Assembly: GCF_017876405.1 (NCBI RefSeq)
Contig: NZ_JAGINW010000001.1
Location: 10,677,203 to 10,741,202, forward strand
Source of the DNA: Kibdelosporangium banguiense
GTDB lineage: Bacteria; Actinomycetota; Actinomycetes; Mycobacteriales; Pseudonocardiaceae
Length of the DNA: 64,000 bases
Direction of reading: 5' to 3'
In this document: piece after piece, positions 1-8,728 of the stretch
How the letters are laid out: each line of letters opens with the position of its first letter
Numbering within the stretch: position 1 is the first letter of the stretch
Position numbers and translations under genes: made by a program
Notes under the pieces: model-generated
The model's database searches: none
What the model was told of the DNA's origin: nothing
What the model saw: the letters and a program-made list of their open reading frames with translations, nothing else

Positions 1-364
1 CGGCCGCCTTCGACGCCGTCTTCCAAGCCGAAGACATCAACCTCCTGACCAGCGCACCCCAAGCACCGAAGATGAACGCACACTGCGAACGCCTCATCAG
101 AACCCTCCGCAACGAGGTCTGCGACCACATGCTCATCCTCAACGAGACACACGCCCGACACGTCCTCGCCGAGTACCAACGGCACTACAACCAACACCGG
201 CCCCACCAGGCCCGACAACAACGACCACCCGAACCTCACCCACAGCACGAACGAACGCACGGAGTCAACGCCCGTACGTTGCTACGCACCCGCGTCCTCA
301 ATGGACTCATCAACGAATACCACTACGCGGCTTGACGTGCAGCGATGACTTTTCGAGCGGTACA
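1..364 (+). mobile_element. Group A insertion sequence, 3' part
   Basis: The window opens inside a group A element. The reading frame from base 3 runs to the stop at 333-335 and encodes the DDE-core end of the transposase (NAHCER carries the catalytic Glu) and the conserved tail ending in NEYHYAA. The right terminal repeat CTTTTCGAGCGGTACA lies at 349-364 and matches the right end of the intact copy at 43544-44723. The 5' part lies outside the window. Confidence 0.85.
3..335 (+). CDS. Group A transposase, C-terminal part (cut by window start)
   Basis: Partial open frame encoding about the last 110 residues of an rve-type DDE transposase: the AAFDAVFQAED region, the Glu motif NAHCER, and the terminal region rich in His, Gln and Arg. 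It aligns residue for residue with the end of the intact 361-aa protein at 43609-44694. Whether the complete gene is intact cannot be judged here. Confidence 0.8.
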   Translation, partial: AAFDAVFQAEDINLLTSAPQAPKMNAHCERLIRTLRNEVCDHMLILNETHARHVLAEYQRHYNQHRPHQARQQRPPEPHPQHERTHGVNARTLLRTRVLNGLINEYHYAA

Positions 365-733
365 CGCTGCCCGGGACAGCGGGAGTCCGCCGGCCGGAAG
401 GGATCGGCCAAGCCGCGCAAGGGGTCGCCGTGGCTGGCCGAGACGCTCACCGAGTGCGCGTGGGCGGCGGTCAAGACCAAGGGCACCTACCTGTCTGCCT
501 ACTACCGGGTGGTGATGCGTCGTCAGGGTAAGCAGAAGGCGATCATGGCGGTTGCCCACAAGATCCTGGTGATCGCCTGGTATCTACTGTCCACCGGCGA
601 GCTCTATGACGATCCGGGTGGGGCCGCGTTGCGCAAGACCACGCAGGAACAAGCGCGACGCCGCGCTGTGCGGCAACTGGAGGCTCTCGGCTATCGGGTC
701 ACCATCGCCCCTCGGGAAGGCCACGCGGCCTGA
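365..733 (+). pseudogene. IS110-family transposase, C-terminal fragment
   Basis: The frame beginning right after the group A repeat encodes CPGQRESAGRKGSAKPRKGS followed by WLAETLTECAWAA, TYLSAYYR and AVAHKILVIAWYLL. These are hallmarks of the C-terminal transposase domain of IS110-family DEDD recombinases, including the region that carries the conserved Ser. The N-terminal RuvC-like DEDD half is missing, so the group A element has replaced or cut it off. It is non-functional. The IS110 assignment is from known family motifs. Confidence 0.8.
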
Positions 734-1111
734 CCTCGTAGGTTCCGGAAATTTTCGGAGCAGCAGGAGTGGGGCCGGTCAAGGGGTGCTGCTGACCTTG
801 TTTTGGTCTTTCTGTCTGGGTTGTGGGCGCGCCGAGGTGAGGCGTCGGGGTCAAGGCTCAGGCGGAGCCCGACCGCGTTACGGCCGGAGGGCCTTGACCC
901 TCTTTGCCAGGCTCGTGTGAGACACCCGGTGTGAGTACCGGGGTTCCTGACCAAGGGCGGGATCGGAGATCCTTGTGTACGTGTCCACCCCGTCTGACGA
1001 CCAGCCCAGCCCGTCGACCCCGGCCGCCCAAGCTGCCCGAGGTGGCCTGGATCAACCAACCCATCGAACAACCACAGCCAACCTCATAGGCACAAACCGT
1101 CTCAATTGGAC
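734..1111. other. No recognisable gene
   Basis: Only short mutually overlapping open frames occur on both strands. None shows family motifs or a plausible ribosome binding site. Probably decayed sequence between an IS110 remnant and a recombinase remnant. Confidence 0.5.
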
Positions 1112-1425
1112 TTGACAACTACCGTGACGCCGGTGCCGGGCTATGACCCGCAACCGTTGAGCGTGTTGTTCGGCAGCGGGAGCGCTTCCCGCCCCGTCCC
1201 GCCGAGCAGTGGTGGCCGCATACCGCGCAGACGCCGGAGGAAACCGTCTGGAGGCTGACCTCCCCACCGTTTCTTCCCGAGGCCAAGCCAACCGGGCGGG
1301 ACGGCGGCGCGGGGGTCGTCAAGCTGCTGCGCTGGCTGTCCTCGTTTCCCGGCCGCACTTGGCAGGAACGCGGGCTGGCCAGCGGAGCCGAGCCCCCTGT
1401 TCCCTCGGCAGACTTGCCGCCAACG
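1112..1425 (+). pseudogene. Tyrosine-recombinase-like gene, frameshifted N-terminal remnant
   Basis: One frame gives VPGYDPQPLSVLFG. The sequence then continues in a second frame with ERFPPRPAEQWWPHTAQTPE, FLPEAK and GVVKLLRWLSSFPGRTWQER. The order YDP-LS, WWP-TAQT-E, LLRWL-SFPG-TWQ-RW resembles the N-terminal region of actinobacterial integrase-like proteins of the tyrosine recombinase superfamily. A frameshift lies near 1175. The catalytic C-terminal domain is absent: after about 1425 the frame loses similarity and stops. The family assignment is by recall of motif order, so it is moderate. Confidence 0.55.
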
Positions 1426-2029
1426 TGTAGGTGCGCGCAACCTCAACCGATCCGTCGCGCGCCGCTATGTAGTCGGACACATCTGGTGCCATTCCGGTGG
1501 CACGTATGGACAAACCACGTTTATGTCCTTTTTGTACATCGCATTGTCGATTGCTTTCGCCGTCACTGAGATCGTCGCGGTGACACCAGGTGCCAGACCG
1601 ATCTCCGGACGGTGAGGTTGAGAACGTCGCCGTTCCCACTGCTTTTACCATCGGCGAGCTCAGCAGCCGAGGATCCCTGGCGCGGACGACGCGTTCGCGA
1701 TCCACGAACTGTGTCCCGCCGACCCCGATAGGTTGCCGCCCCGGCCACGCTGCACATCGTTGCCTTCGAGACTGCAGATGACGTCGTCTACGTGACGTTC
1801 CATGAGGTAGTCGTTGGCTTGTTGTGCCTCGATGACTGATGGACGTGGCTTGCGAGCCTTCCCTCGCTGGAGGGCTCGCAAGCCACAAGAGACGGGCAGC
1901 CCAGGTGCGGGGCGCGGCACACTGGGATCACCCCGCTCTGTACTGCCCGTCCTGTCCCCGATTTGTCAGTACAGTCGTGCCTCCGTGGAGGTCGGTCTGC
2001 ACCTCAACGTGCCCCAGCACATCGACCAG
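1426..2029. other. No supported gene; contains one strong hairpin
   Basis: Reading both strands shows only short frames without motifs. The segment carries the inverted repeat at 1846-1885 but otherwise looks like decayed DNA. Confidence 0.45.
1846..1885. repeat. 13-bp perfect inverted repeat (hairpin)
   Basis: TGGCTTGCGAGCC (1846-1858) is the exact reverse complement of GGCTCGCAAGCCA (1873-1885) with a 14-nt loop. No U-tract follows on either strand, so it is not a classical intrinsic terminator. It may be a protein-binding site or a relic of a mobile element end. Confidence 0.7.
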
Positions 2030-2290
2030 TCAGCCCCAGCGAAACGTGGGATTTGGTGTCCGGTGTGGTCGCGGCAAGGCCCGCGAAGCGGCCCGGAAGA
2101 TCATCGAGGATTCCGGCCCAATAGTTCGCCGTGACTCGAGTGCGTAGGCGATGGCCTGGTAGGTGGCGAGGCAGATTCCTTCACGCAACGCGATCGTGAA
2201 CTTCTCGTCCCCGAACGCCTGACGGATTCGTTGCTCGCACTGATCGTGGGACGGGCCAGATGCCTGAGCGTGGCCGGCGACGCGCGCGCA
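2030..2290 (-). pseudogene. LuxR/AfsR-type regulator, C-terminal remnant
   Basis: On the minus strand the frame encodes CEQRIRQAFGDEKFTIALRE then GICLATYQAIAYALES. This matches the pattern LGxxxFxxAxxxGxxLxxxxAxxxAL seen between the TPR and DNA-binding regions of large LuxR or SARP-like ATPase regulators. The frame ends at TCA 2030-2032 without an HTH. No start is visible. Another fragment of this kind of regulator lies at 9955-10350; they could derive from one gene. Call is tentative. Confidence 0.35.
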
Positions 2291-2553
2291 TGGGAGGACA
2301 ACCGAATGACTCTTTTGGGTTAACCCGCACGAGTTGTTCGACCGGTAAGATACTAACTTCCGGTGGGTATGGTCGCCGTCCGAACGGACGGTGATTGTAG
2401 ATGTTTTCGCGGATCATGACCCGACCGTGACCATCTCGGTTTGGGCGACGGCGCGTGTTGCGGTGCACGGCAGCGGGCATCTCCAAGGTTGGCGCCCGGA
2501 ACCTGTCGCCGTGCCTCCTCGCGACCCCTGACAAGCAGAAGGGGGTACCATTG

Positions 2554-2811
2554 GTGAGTCTACGGCGCTCGGGACGCACGGGCGACCCCGTGACTCTATC
2601 GCAGGCGAACTCGGTGTTACCGGTGCAGCCTGCGGACGATGCCGGTCTCGACGAGAAACGGGCCTTCTATGAAGCTCGGGCGGCGATGTACCGGCGGGTG
2701 TCGGAAAGCGACCCCGATCACTACTGGGAAGCGCTGGCCTGCGCTGGGCTTGAGCAGGAGAAGGCGGACGAGTTCGCGGAGGAGGCCAGGAATCCAGAGA
2801 TTCCACAGTAG
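2554..2811 (+). CDS. AMED_5909-like small hypothetical protein
   Basis: An 85-aa protein. The start is GTG 2554 because AGAAGGGGG lies about 9 nt upstream. The charged C-terminal half contains EKRAFYEARAAMYRRV, then DPDHYWEALACAGLEQEKAD. This resembles the short AMED_5909 family widespread in Pseudonocardiaceae and often found beside XRE/DUF397 regulators; the biochemical role is unknown. It is predicted to be a soluble helical cytoplasmic protein. No neighbour makes an operon with it: IS group C begins 200 bp downstream and the upstream DNA is decayed. The family link is recall and moderately sure. Confidence 0.55.
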   Translation: MSLRRSGRTGDPVTLSQANSVLPVQPADDAGLDEKRAFYEARAAMYRRVSESDPDHYWEALACAGLEQEKADEFAEEARNPEIPQ

Positions 2812-3010
2812 ATATGTCCATAGTATACAGTGAATATACGGCTGGTCGCGCGGCGATGTTGTATGTCTTGTTGTGCTGTAACGGGAAACAGGGCGCAGAA
2901 GCGTAATGTGGTTGGCGCCTCCCCGTTTCCGTGCTGTCCTGTACCGTGTCAAGAGTTGACGCAATGCCTGTGATCTGGCATCTCGTCGATTGAGTCAAGC
3001 GGTGCAAGGC

Positions 3011-4200
3011 TGTGAGGTTCCAAAACGCCGCCCTGCGGTCTTGAACTGCGGTGATGCGCCGTTCGACGGCAAGGCATGATCGTGGAACGTGTGGCTACGA
3101 CTGATGTATCTGATCTTCGTTCAACTCGGTGGGTGGCTGGTCTTGCTTGGCCGGTCCTCGGCGTCCAAGGACGTGGAGTTGCTGGTGTTACGACACGAGG
3201 TCGCTGTGCTGCGCCGCACCAACCCACGCCCACGACTCGACTGGGCTGCCCGCGCCATACTCGCCGCACTGGTACGGCGACTACCCGATCTGCTGCGCAG
3301 ACATCGAGTGGTCACACCAGGCACGATCCTGCGGTGGCACCGACGTTTGGTGGCCAGGAAGTGGACCTATCCACGACGAACAGGACGCCCTCCCGTTGAC
3401 CACACCATCGTCGCGTTGATCGAACGAATGGCACGAGAGAACACCAGCTGGGGCTATCGCAGGATTCAGGGCGAACTGCTCCAACTCGGTCACCGCGTGT
3501 CCGCGTCGACCATCCGCCGCATGCTCACACGCTTGCAAATCCCGCCGGCACCAACCCGGGACTCCGACACATCGTGGCGGCGGTTCCTGCGCACCCAGGC
3601 GACCACGATGCTGGCGTGCGACTTCTTCACCGTGGACTGCGCCGTCACGTTGAAGCGGGTCTACGTGTTCTTCGCGCTCGAGGTCGCCACCCGCTGCGTC
3701 CACATCCTCGGCACCACAACACATCCCGACGGGCCGTGGACCACCCAACAAGCCTGCAATCTACTGATAGACCTGGACGACAGGGCTGACAGCTTCCGAT
3801 TCCTGATCCGCGACCGGGCCGGCCAGTTCACCGCCTCGTTCGACGCCGTCTTCGCCAGCACCGATATCGAGATCATCAAGATTCCGCCGGGCTGTCCTCG
3901 CGCGAACTGTTACGCCGAGAGATTCGTCGGCACAGTACGGCGCGAGGTCACCGACCGCCTACTCATCGTCGGTGAGCGCCACCTGCGAACAGTTCTGACG
4001 CGGTATGTCACCCACGACAACACACGCCGGCCTCACCGGGCCAGGCAGCTCATGCCGCCACGACCTGAGCACCCGATTCCACACCCGAGCCACGCCCACG
4101 TTCGCCCCCGACCCATCCTCGGCGGCTTGATCAACGAATACGAACCCAGAGCAGCCTGACGCGCAGGTCACAGCCATAGAGCCGACTTCTGGAACCCACA
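3011..4200 (+). mobile_element. Group C insertion sequence, complete
   Basis: A 1190-bp element. The left end TGTGAGGTTCCAAAAC (3011) and the right end TTCTGGAACCCACA (ending 4200) are imperfect inverted repeats. They match the ends of the second group C copy at 20295-21488, TGTGGGGTTTCAGAAG and TTCTGAAACCCCACA. The element abuts a truncated adenosine deaminase-like gene on its right. No obvious target duplication is visible. Confidence 0.8.
3089..4159 (+). CDS. Group C transposase (rve DDE family), intact
   Basis: A 356-aa single-ORF transposase. The N-terminus contains the SSASKDVELLVLRHEVAVLR signature and an HTH-like region (about 100-150, including ENTSWGYRRIQGEL). The integrase core has D178 (CDFF), D242 (RDRAGQF) and E277 (YAERF), the D-E spacing of 35 expected for rve enzymes. 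The tail GGLINEYEPRAA is conserved in all groups here. The start is GTG 3089. All catalytic residues are present, so it could supply transposase in trans to the broken group C copy at 20295. Confidence 0.85.
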   Translation: MWLRLMYLIFVQLGGWLVLLGRSSASKDVELLVLRHEVAVLRRTNPRPRLDWAARAILAALVRRLPDLLRRHRVVTPGTILRWHRRLVARKWTYPRRTGRPPVDHTIVALIERMARENTSWGYRRIQGELLQLGHRVSASTIRRMLTRLQIPPAPTRDSDTSWRRFLRTQATTMLACDFFTVDCAVTLKRVYVFFALEVATRCVHILGTTTHPDGPWTTQQACNLLIDLDDRADSFRFLIRDRAGQFTASFDAVFASTDIEIIKIPPGCPRANCYAERFVGTVRREVTDRLLIVGERHLRTVLTRYVTHDNTRRPHRARQLMPPRPEHPIPHPSHAHVRPRPILGGLINEYEPRAA

Positions 4201-4560
4201 CGTCGGTCATGGTCTCACGGCGATGCGTGATGCCAAGACCGTGGCCTTCCTTGCCGAACGGTGTCGCGCTGCAGATCTGCCCGACGTCCTATCCGCCGCT
4301 TGGCGTGGCGACGCTGGATTCGGTGCCCTGCGTTCTTTGCTGGACGCCGGATTGCCCATCGCGTTGGGCTCAGGTGACCCGCTGTTGTTCGGCGCTGACG
4401 TGACGGCCAGTACGTCATCGCCCGTTCCGTCATCGGCCTGACTACATCCGAACTCGCTGCCCTCGCCCGATATTCGATCGAAGTCTTCCGCGCACCGATG
4501 GACGTCAAAAGTCAACTGTCAACGCTATCTCCACGTGGCTGGGTGTGCGAGACTCGTCCT
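4201..4560 (+). pseudogene. Adenosine deaminase-like protein, decayed C-terminal part
   Basis: Fragments of an adenosine/AMP deaminase superfamily protein appear in three frames: GHGLTAMRDAKTVAFLAE, then GVALQICPTSYPPLGVA, then LLDAGLPIALGSGDPLLFGA, then GQYVIARSVIGLTTSELAAL and ARYSIEVFRAPMDVK. The family motifs are GHG, ICPTSN (here ICPTSY) and ALGSDDP (here GSGDP, with the first metal-binding Asp lost). At least three frameshifts are present. The sequence begins exactly at the end of the group C element, which therefore truncated it. The lipoprotein gene starts just downstream. Confidence 0.7.
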
Positions 4561-4580
4561 GATCGTCCTTGGGGGGACAC

Positions 4581-5510
4581 ATGATCAGACTTCTTGCGCT
4601 GCCGGTTGTCGTCGTGCTGGCCGGGTGCAGTTCACCCGTCCCGCAGCCTCCGCCGCCCGCGCCGCCACCGTCGGCACCGTCGGCACCGAATGGGGCAGTG
4701 GGCAGTCAGGCGCTCAGTTACATGCTGGCGCCGGTCGCGTCCAGGGCGCTGTGTGGGGCACTGCCACCGGAAAGGTTGCAGCAGGCACTCGGTGCGAGCA
4801 CGATCAAAGTCACGCCGGATCCCACGGGATTGGTCGCCTCCTGTGCGCTTTCCGCAAGTGAGCTATATGTCGACATCCGGCTCGAGCTCGACCAGGGCTT
4901 TGAACCGACCGAGACGATCGCGGGCAAGCCGGTTCAGGCCTTGCCCAGCTCCGGCCGGATCACCGCGTTCGACGTCGCCATCGCCGAATCGGTTGGCCCC
5001 GCCTGGCCCGACAGCACCCAGACGCCGATTCTTCGAGTGGGCGGCACCGGCGAGAAGGTGGCTGCCCCAGCGATCAGACGCCTGATCGAAGAGCTGGTGC
5101 CGGCATTGGCCAAGCCGGCCGATTCCCTGCCGGCGATCAGTCCGGATGGGACAGTCGCGTTCACCCCGGTCCCGTTCACCGCCGCAGGGTTGTTCGACCT
5201 GCCAACCCCGGTCCAGGGGCTGCGGCTGTGCTCGCTGATGAAGGAGAAGTTCGGCCACGAAGTGATCGGCGTCAAGGCGGCTGGCGACTGCACTGTCCGG
5301 TTGCCGAACGGCACGTCCATGGACGTCGCGCTGGCCGCGTTCACGCTTGGGGTCGAGTACGACGGTCCGAAGGTGGCCGGCCGACCCGCCAGCAGTGACG
5401 AGGATATGTTCCGGGTTCGGCTGAGTGACGTGGTGCAAGTGGATCTCAAGGTAGCTCCTGGCAACCGCGACGTCGCCGAGCGGCTGGTTCCGTTGCTGCT
5501 TCAGGGATAG
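4581..5510 (+). CDS. Secreted lipoprotein with two related domains
   Basis: A 309-aa protein starting at ATG 4581, preceded by a GGGGGG ribosome binding site. The first 20 residues form a lipoprotein signal peptide ending in the lipobox LAGC. A Pro-rich linker and two similar segments follow. Each begins with a Leu-Cys pattern (SRALCGALPPERL; GLRLCSLMKEKFG) and contains a second Cys (VASCAL; AGDCTV). This suggests a duplicated domain with one disulfide each, as in actinobacterial DUF3558-like lipoproteins. It is likely anchored outside the membrane. The function is unknown. Its end overlaps a convergent gene fragment by 10 bp. Confidence 0.75.
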   Translation: MIRLLALPVVVVLAGCSSPVPQPPPPAPPPSAPSAPNGAVGSQALSYMLAPVASRALCGALPPERLQQALGASTIKVTPDPTGLVASCALSASELYVDIRLELDQGFEPTETIAGKPVQALPSSGRITAFDVAIAESVGPAWPDSTQTPILRVGGTGEKVAAPAIRRLIEELVPALAKPADSLPAISPDGTVAFTPVPFTAAGLFDLPTPVQGLRLCSLMKEKFGHEVIGVKAAGDCTVRLPNGTSMDVALAAFTLGVEYDGPKVAGRPASSDEDMFRVRLSDVVQVDLKVAPGNRDVAERLVPLLLQG

Positions 5511-5652
5511 GGGAACGGCGGGCGGCCGGACCCGGTGACCCGGGTGTTGCCCCACGGGCCGAGCTCGGCCAGCCAGGCTTGGGTGTCCGGGCCGCCGGGC
5601 AGGCGGAGGGGCACGTCCTGCCGGCCGGACATGTGCAGTTCGGTGACGACGG
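5501..5652 (-). pseudogene. C-terminal fragment of an unidentified gene
   Basis: The minus-strand frame encodes VVTELHMSGRQDVPLRLPGG, DTQAWLAELGPWGNTR and PPFPYP before a stop at 5501-5503. Codon use is typical of a real gene. It is interrupted at 5653 by the left end of a group B element. The product is not recognised. Confidence 0.45.
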
Positions 5653-6183
5653 TGCGCTTGCCGAAAACCTCATCCGTCCTGGTCAGGCCATGTCACCAAC
5701 TCCAACTCCGTTCGCCGCATACCCTCAGGGATCAACACGGCATGACTGGCCGTGCTGCTGCGAATGGCCTACCTCGGCCTGACCAACACCTTCGCTCTAC
5801 TTCGTCTGATCCCGATGAGCAACCAGGCCAAAGACATCGAGATCCTCGCCCTGCGGCACCAGATCGGAGTACTGCAACGGCAACTCGGCGACACCGCAGT
5901 GCTGTTCAGTCCTGCGGACCGGGCGTTGCTTGCCGCGCTCGTGCATCGGTTCCTGCGCCAGATCTTGCACAGGCTCCGTCTGCTGGTGCGCCCGGACACG
6001 ATCCTGCGCTGGCACCGCGACCTACTCCGCCGACGCCACGCCAGGATGTCCCGACCGAAAAGCCCAGGCCGACCGCGCACCATCCGGTCTATTCGAATGT
6101 TGGTTCTGCGCCTGGTCAAGGAAAACCCGAACTGGGGCTACCGCCGGATCCACGGCGAACTCCTTGCCCTGGGCCTGCAGATC
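5653..6183 (+). mobile_element. Group B insertion sequence, 5' part
   Basis: The left end TGCGCTTGCCGAAAA lies at 5653-5667. The transposase frame opens at GTG 5752 and runs through the HTH region to codon 144 (LGLQIA). It is then replaced by the left end of a group D element at 6184. The 3' half is not found on the other side of the group D copy. Confidence 0.85.
5752..6183 (+). pseudogene. Group B transposase, N-terminal part
   Basis: Encodes the first 144 residues of a group B transposase (RHQIGVLQRQLGD and NPNWGYRRIHGEL regions) and lacks the whole DDE core. Fusion with group D end sequence adds about ten foreign residues before a stop at 6219. Confidence 0.85.
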
Positions 6184-7369
6184 GCCTGTCCTGGTCGAGA
6201 ATGCGGCTACCCGGTTTGACCTGGGCGATCGTGACGTCCGATGATCGGCGGTCGTGTCTGTTCGTCTGATCTACCGGCTCTTCGGCCAGGTCCTGTCTTG
6301 GCTCGCCCTGTTCGCTCGATCGTCGGCGTCGAAGGACGCGGAGATACTCGCCTTGCGCCACGAGCTCGCCGTGCTGCGACGCAACAACCCGAGACCTCGC
6401 CTGTCCTGGCCGGATCGCGCGGTTCTCGCCGGGCTTGCCCGGATGCTCCCAAGAGCGCTATTCGTCCACCGGCTGGTCACGCCGGGAACGTTGTTGCGCT
6501 GGCACCGCAAGCTGATCGCCGCGCGGTGGCGACAACCAAAACCGCCGGGCCGTCCGCCGATCAGCGACGAACTGGCCACGTTCATCCTGCGCCTCGCGAG
6601 GGAGAACCGGACCTGGGGCGCGGTTCGCATCCAGGGCGAACTGCGTCGCCTCGGCCATCGAGTCGCCGCCTCGACCATCCGCAAAATCCTACGTGCCGGC
6701 GGGGTCCCGCCACCGACGCGCCGCGATGACACCTGGCGCACCTTCCTGCGTACTCAGGCCGACAGTCTGCTTGCGATCGACTTCTTCCACATCGACACCG
6801 TGACCCTGAAGCGGCTGTATGTCGCGTTCGTCATCGAAATCAAGACACGCAGAGTCCACCTACTCGGCATTACCCAGCATCCAACCGCAGACTGGGTGGC
6901 TCAGTTAGCCCGCGGTCTTGCCAGCGACCTAGAGGAGGCCGGGCACCGATTCAGACATCTCATTCGTGACCGCGATGCGAAGTTCGGCGCCGCGTTCGAC
7001 GCGGTCCTCGCCTCCATCGGCATCAAGATCATGCTCACCGCCCCACAGGCCCCGCGGATGAACGCCTTCGCCGAACGCTGGATCGGATCCATCCGCCGAG
7101 AGTGCACCGACCGGATCCTCATCACCGGCGAACGCCACCTACGTCACGTGCTCAACGCCTACATCGCACATCACAACACCGCGCGCAGCCACCAAGACGA
7201 TCGAATGCTTTTGCGCGCTCCCGACGACGAACCGAACACGACCCCGTTCCCTGCCCGGCTCGACAGAATCCGACGCCGACCGAGTCTCGGCGGACTGCTC
7301 AACGAATACCAACCCGCCGCGTGAAAGTCCAGGCCAGAACCAGCAACCGAGTTTTCGACCAGCACAGGC
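6184..7369 (+). mobile_element. Group D insertion sequence, complete
   Basis: An 1186-bp element with ends GCCTGTCCTGGTCGAGAA (6184) and TTTTCGACCAGCACAGGC (ending 7369), an inverted repeat with one mismatch in the outer 15 bp. It joins a truncated group B copy on the left and non-coding DNA on the right, so its insertion or a later deletion removed sequence on the right side. Confidence 0.85.
6254..7324 (+). CDS. Group D transposase (rve DDE family), intact
   Basis: A 356-aa transposase starting at GTG 6254. It has the SSASKDAEILALRHELAVLR signature, an HTH region around ENRTWGAVRIQGEL (117-130), and the catalytic triad D176 (IDFFHID), D239 (RDRDAKF) and E274 (FAERW) with D-E spacing 35. 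The C-terminal signature is GGLLNEYQPAA. The frame is uninterrupted. It is the only intact group D gene in the window and could mobilise the damaged copy at 17012. Confidence 0.85.
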   Translation: MSVRLIYRLFGQVLSWLALFARSSASKDAEILALRHELAVLRRNNPRPRLSWPDRAVLAGLARMLPRALFVHRLVTPGTLLRWHRKLIAARWRQPKPPGRPPISDELATFILRLARENRTWGAVRIQGELRRLGHRVAASTIRKILRAGGVPPPTRRDDTWRTFLRTQADSLLAIDFFHIDTVTLKRLYVAFVIEIKTRRVHLLGITQHPTADWVAQLARGLASDLEEAGHRFRHLIRDRDAKFGAAFDAVLASIGIKIMLTAPQAPRMNAFAERWIGSIRRECTDRILITGERHLRHVLNAYIAHHNTARSHQDDRMLLRAPDDEPNTTPFPARLDRIRRRPSLGGLLNEYQPAA

Positions 7370-7505
7370 ATGCACGTCTAGCTGCGACATTTGCATTAGC
7401 GACTGTCCAGTGTAGATGGTCGGTTATGGTCGTTTGTGGTCATTTTGCGGGAGTAAAGCGTGGGATTGATCTTGGCTCGAGTCCTCTGTGGACTCCCCGC
7501 AAGGA

Positions 7506-7727
7506 GGGGCTCCCTGCCATCCCGTCGACCTGACGCAGTCCTACCACAGTGGCCCCAGGGGTGCAGCCCTCGACGCTAGCACCGGCGACCGACTGGGCCG
7601 CCTGGCTGTGGCCGGACTGCTCATCATCCCGCCGGCCCAGTCGGTCGCCGACCGAGCCACTCGGGCTCTGCGCCCCTGGGGCCCCTGTGGTAGCCCCCGG
7701 GAGGTCGACGGGATGGCAGGCAAGCCC
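7506..7727. repeat. Long imperfect inverted repeat, about 208-220 bp
   Basis: Three paired blocks are nested. CCTGCCATCCCGTCGACCT (7513-7531) pairs perfectly with 7702-7720. The block CTACCACAGTGGCCCCAGGG... at 7541-7566 pairs with 7668-7693 at 24 of 26 positions. GGCGACCGACTGGGCC at about 7582-7597 pairs perfectly with 7634-7649. The whole could fold into a single long hairpin. No coding sequence fits. It may be a miniature transposable element or a structured RNA. Confidence 0.75.
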
Positions 7728-7896
7728 ACGACGAACGCAACGTGACCGCATACCCCAGCCATCCTGGAGACCTGCCACGCGGCGAGCGCATTCCCGTCTG
7801 CGCCCACGACGACGCATCAATTCAAGCCGGTATCCCCACGGGACTGACTCCCCTTCGTGGGCGTTGGCTGTCTGTCATGACATCACAACGAGACGC

Positions 7897-8319
7897 TCAC
7901 GCACGAACCGAGATCGTCGGACTGTCGATAGCGTAGTGGAATGCACCATTTTGCATGTACACGTTCACCCTCGTACGTAAGGTGATCCACCGCTGGGGCA
8001 GGGCCGCGACATGCTTGTACCAGCAGCAGTAACGGCCTGTACTAGTGAAGTCCGGCATTCCGTCGGTAAGAGTGTAGGGAACGCCATTCTGGTACATGAC
8101 CACTGTGTACTGGTAACGCGACCAGTCCGGATTGACGTTGAGATAGAAATCAGCCTGCGCATATGAACCCCCGGAATAATCAATACATGCACCGATGGTT
8201 CCATTTTGCGGGGGCGGGGTGCAGCCGCCCGCGGCGGCCGCCGGTGACGCCGTGAGGACCAGCGTTCCAGTCGCGACCAGTGCCGTCGTGACGAACAGTT
8301 GAGTCAATCGTCGAAGCAT
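7897..8319 (-). CDS. Small secreted Cys-containing protein
   Basis: A 140-aa protein with a strong ribosome binding site (GAGGAGG) ahead of ATG 8319. It has a Sec signal peptide of about 30 residues (MLRRLTQLFVTTAL... ending SPAAAAGG). The mature part has four Cys (GGCTPP, IGACID and the pair RYCCWY) and many aromatic residues, and contains YQYTVVMYQNG and RTRVNVYMQNG. This suggests a small extracellular beta-sheet domain. No family is recognised. The gene is isolated between non-coding DNA and a group B element. Confidence 0.7.
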   Translation of the reverse strand: MLRRLTQLFVTTALVATGTLVLTASPAAAAGGCTPPPQNGTIGACIDYSGGSYAQADFYLNVNPDWSRYQYTVVMYQNGVPYTLTDGMPDFTSTGRYCCWYKHVAALPQRWITLRTRVNVYMQNGAFHYAIDSPTISVRA

Positions 8320-8728
8320 TCATCCTCCTCTTCAAAATGTTGACGTGCCGCCAAAGCGTCTGCCATTTGAGAAGGCGGCAAGGTGACACTAATGACCAGG
8401 ATTGTCCCGCACGTCAGCCCAAATCGTTTAGGCCGACCAAGCTTGTCGCGAGGAATCCGCTCGAGCAGTATGCTTTCGAAGCTGGAGACAACGGCTTTCC
8501 ACGGCTCGTAGCGAGCCTCAAGGCGGCAACGAACGCACTCACATCGCACTGCCCAGCTCTGCGATTCATGCTGCCCCCTTTCAAACAGGACCCTCTCCGT
8601 CCAGATCGCACGACGGTGAGACCGCTAGGGTGAGCCTCCAGGACCAGCGAGCGAGAGCACAACGTGTTTCGGCCGAGCCCGAAACACCGAGGTGCCTGCT
8701 TGTGGAAGACTTTGCTGTTCCATGGCCT
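8320..8728. other. Intergenic, nothing recognised
   Basis: It holds the promoter region of the minus-strand secreted protein. Several short frames without motifs are present. The group B element begins at 8729. Confidence 0.4.

Noticed and set aside
7440..7820. Protein-coding frames across the long inverted repeat
   Set aside because: Open frames on the two strands encode similar peptides simply because the DNA is self-complementary. They have no starts with ribosome binding sites.
8304..8549. An 81-codon minus-strand gene upstream of the secreted protein
   Set aside because: It overlaps the ribosome binding site and start of the secreted-protein gene, and no motif or translation signal supports it.
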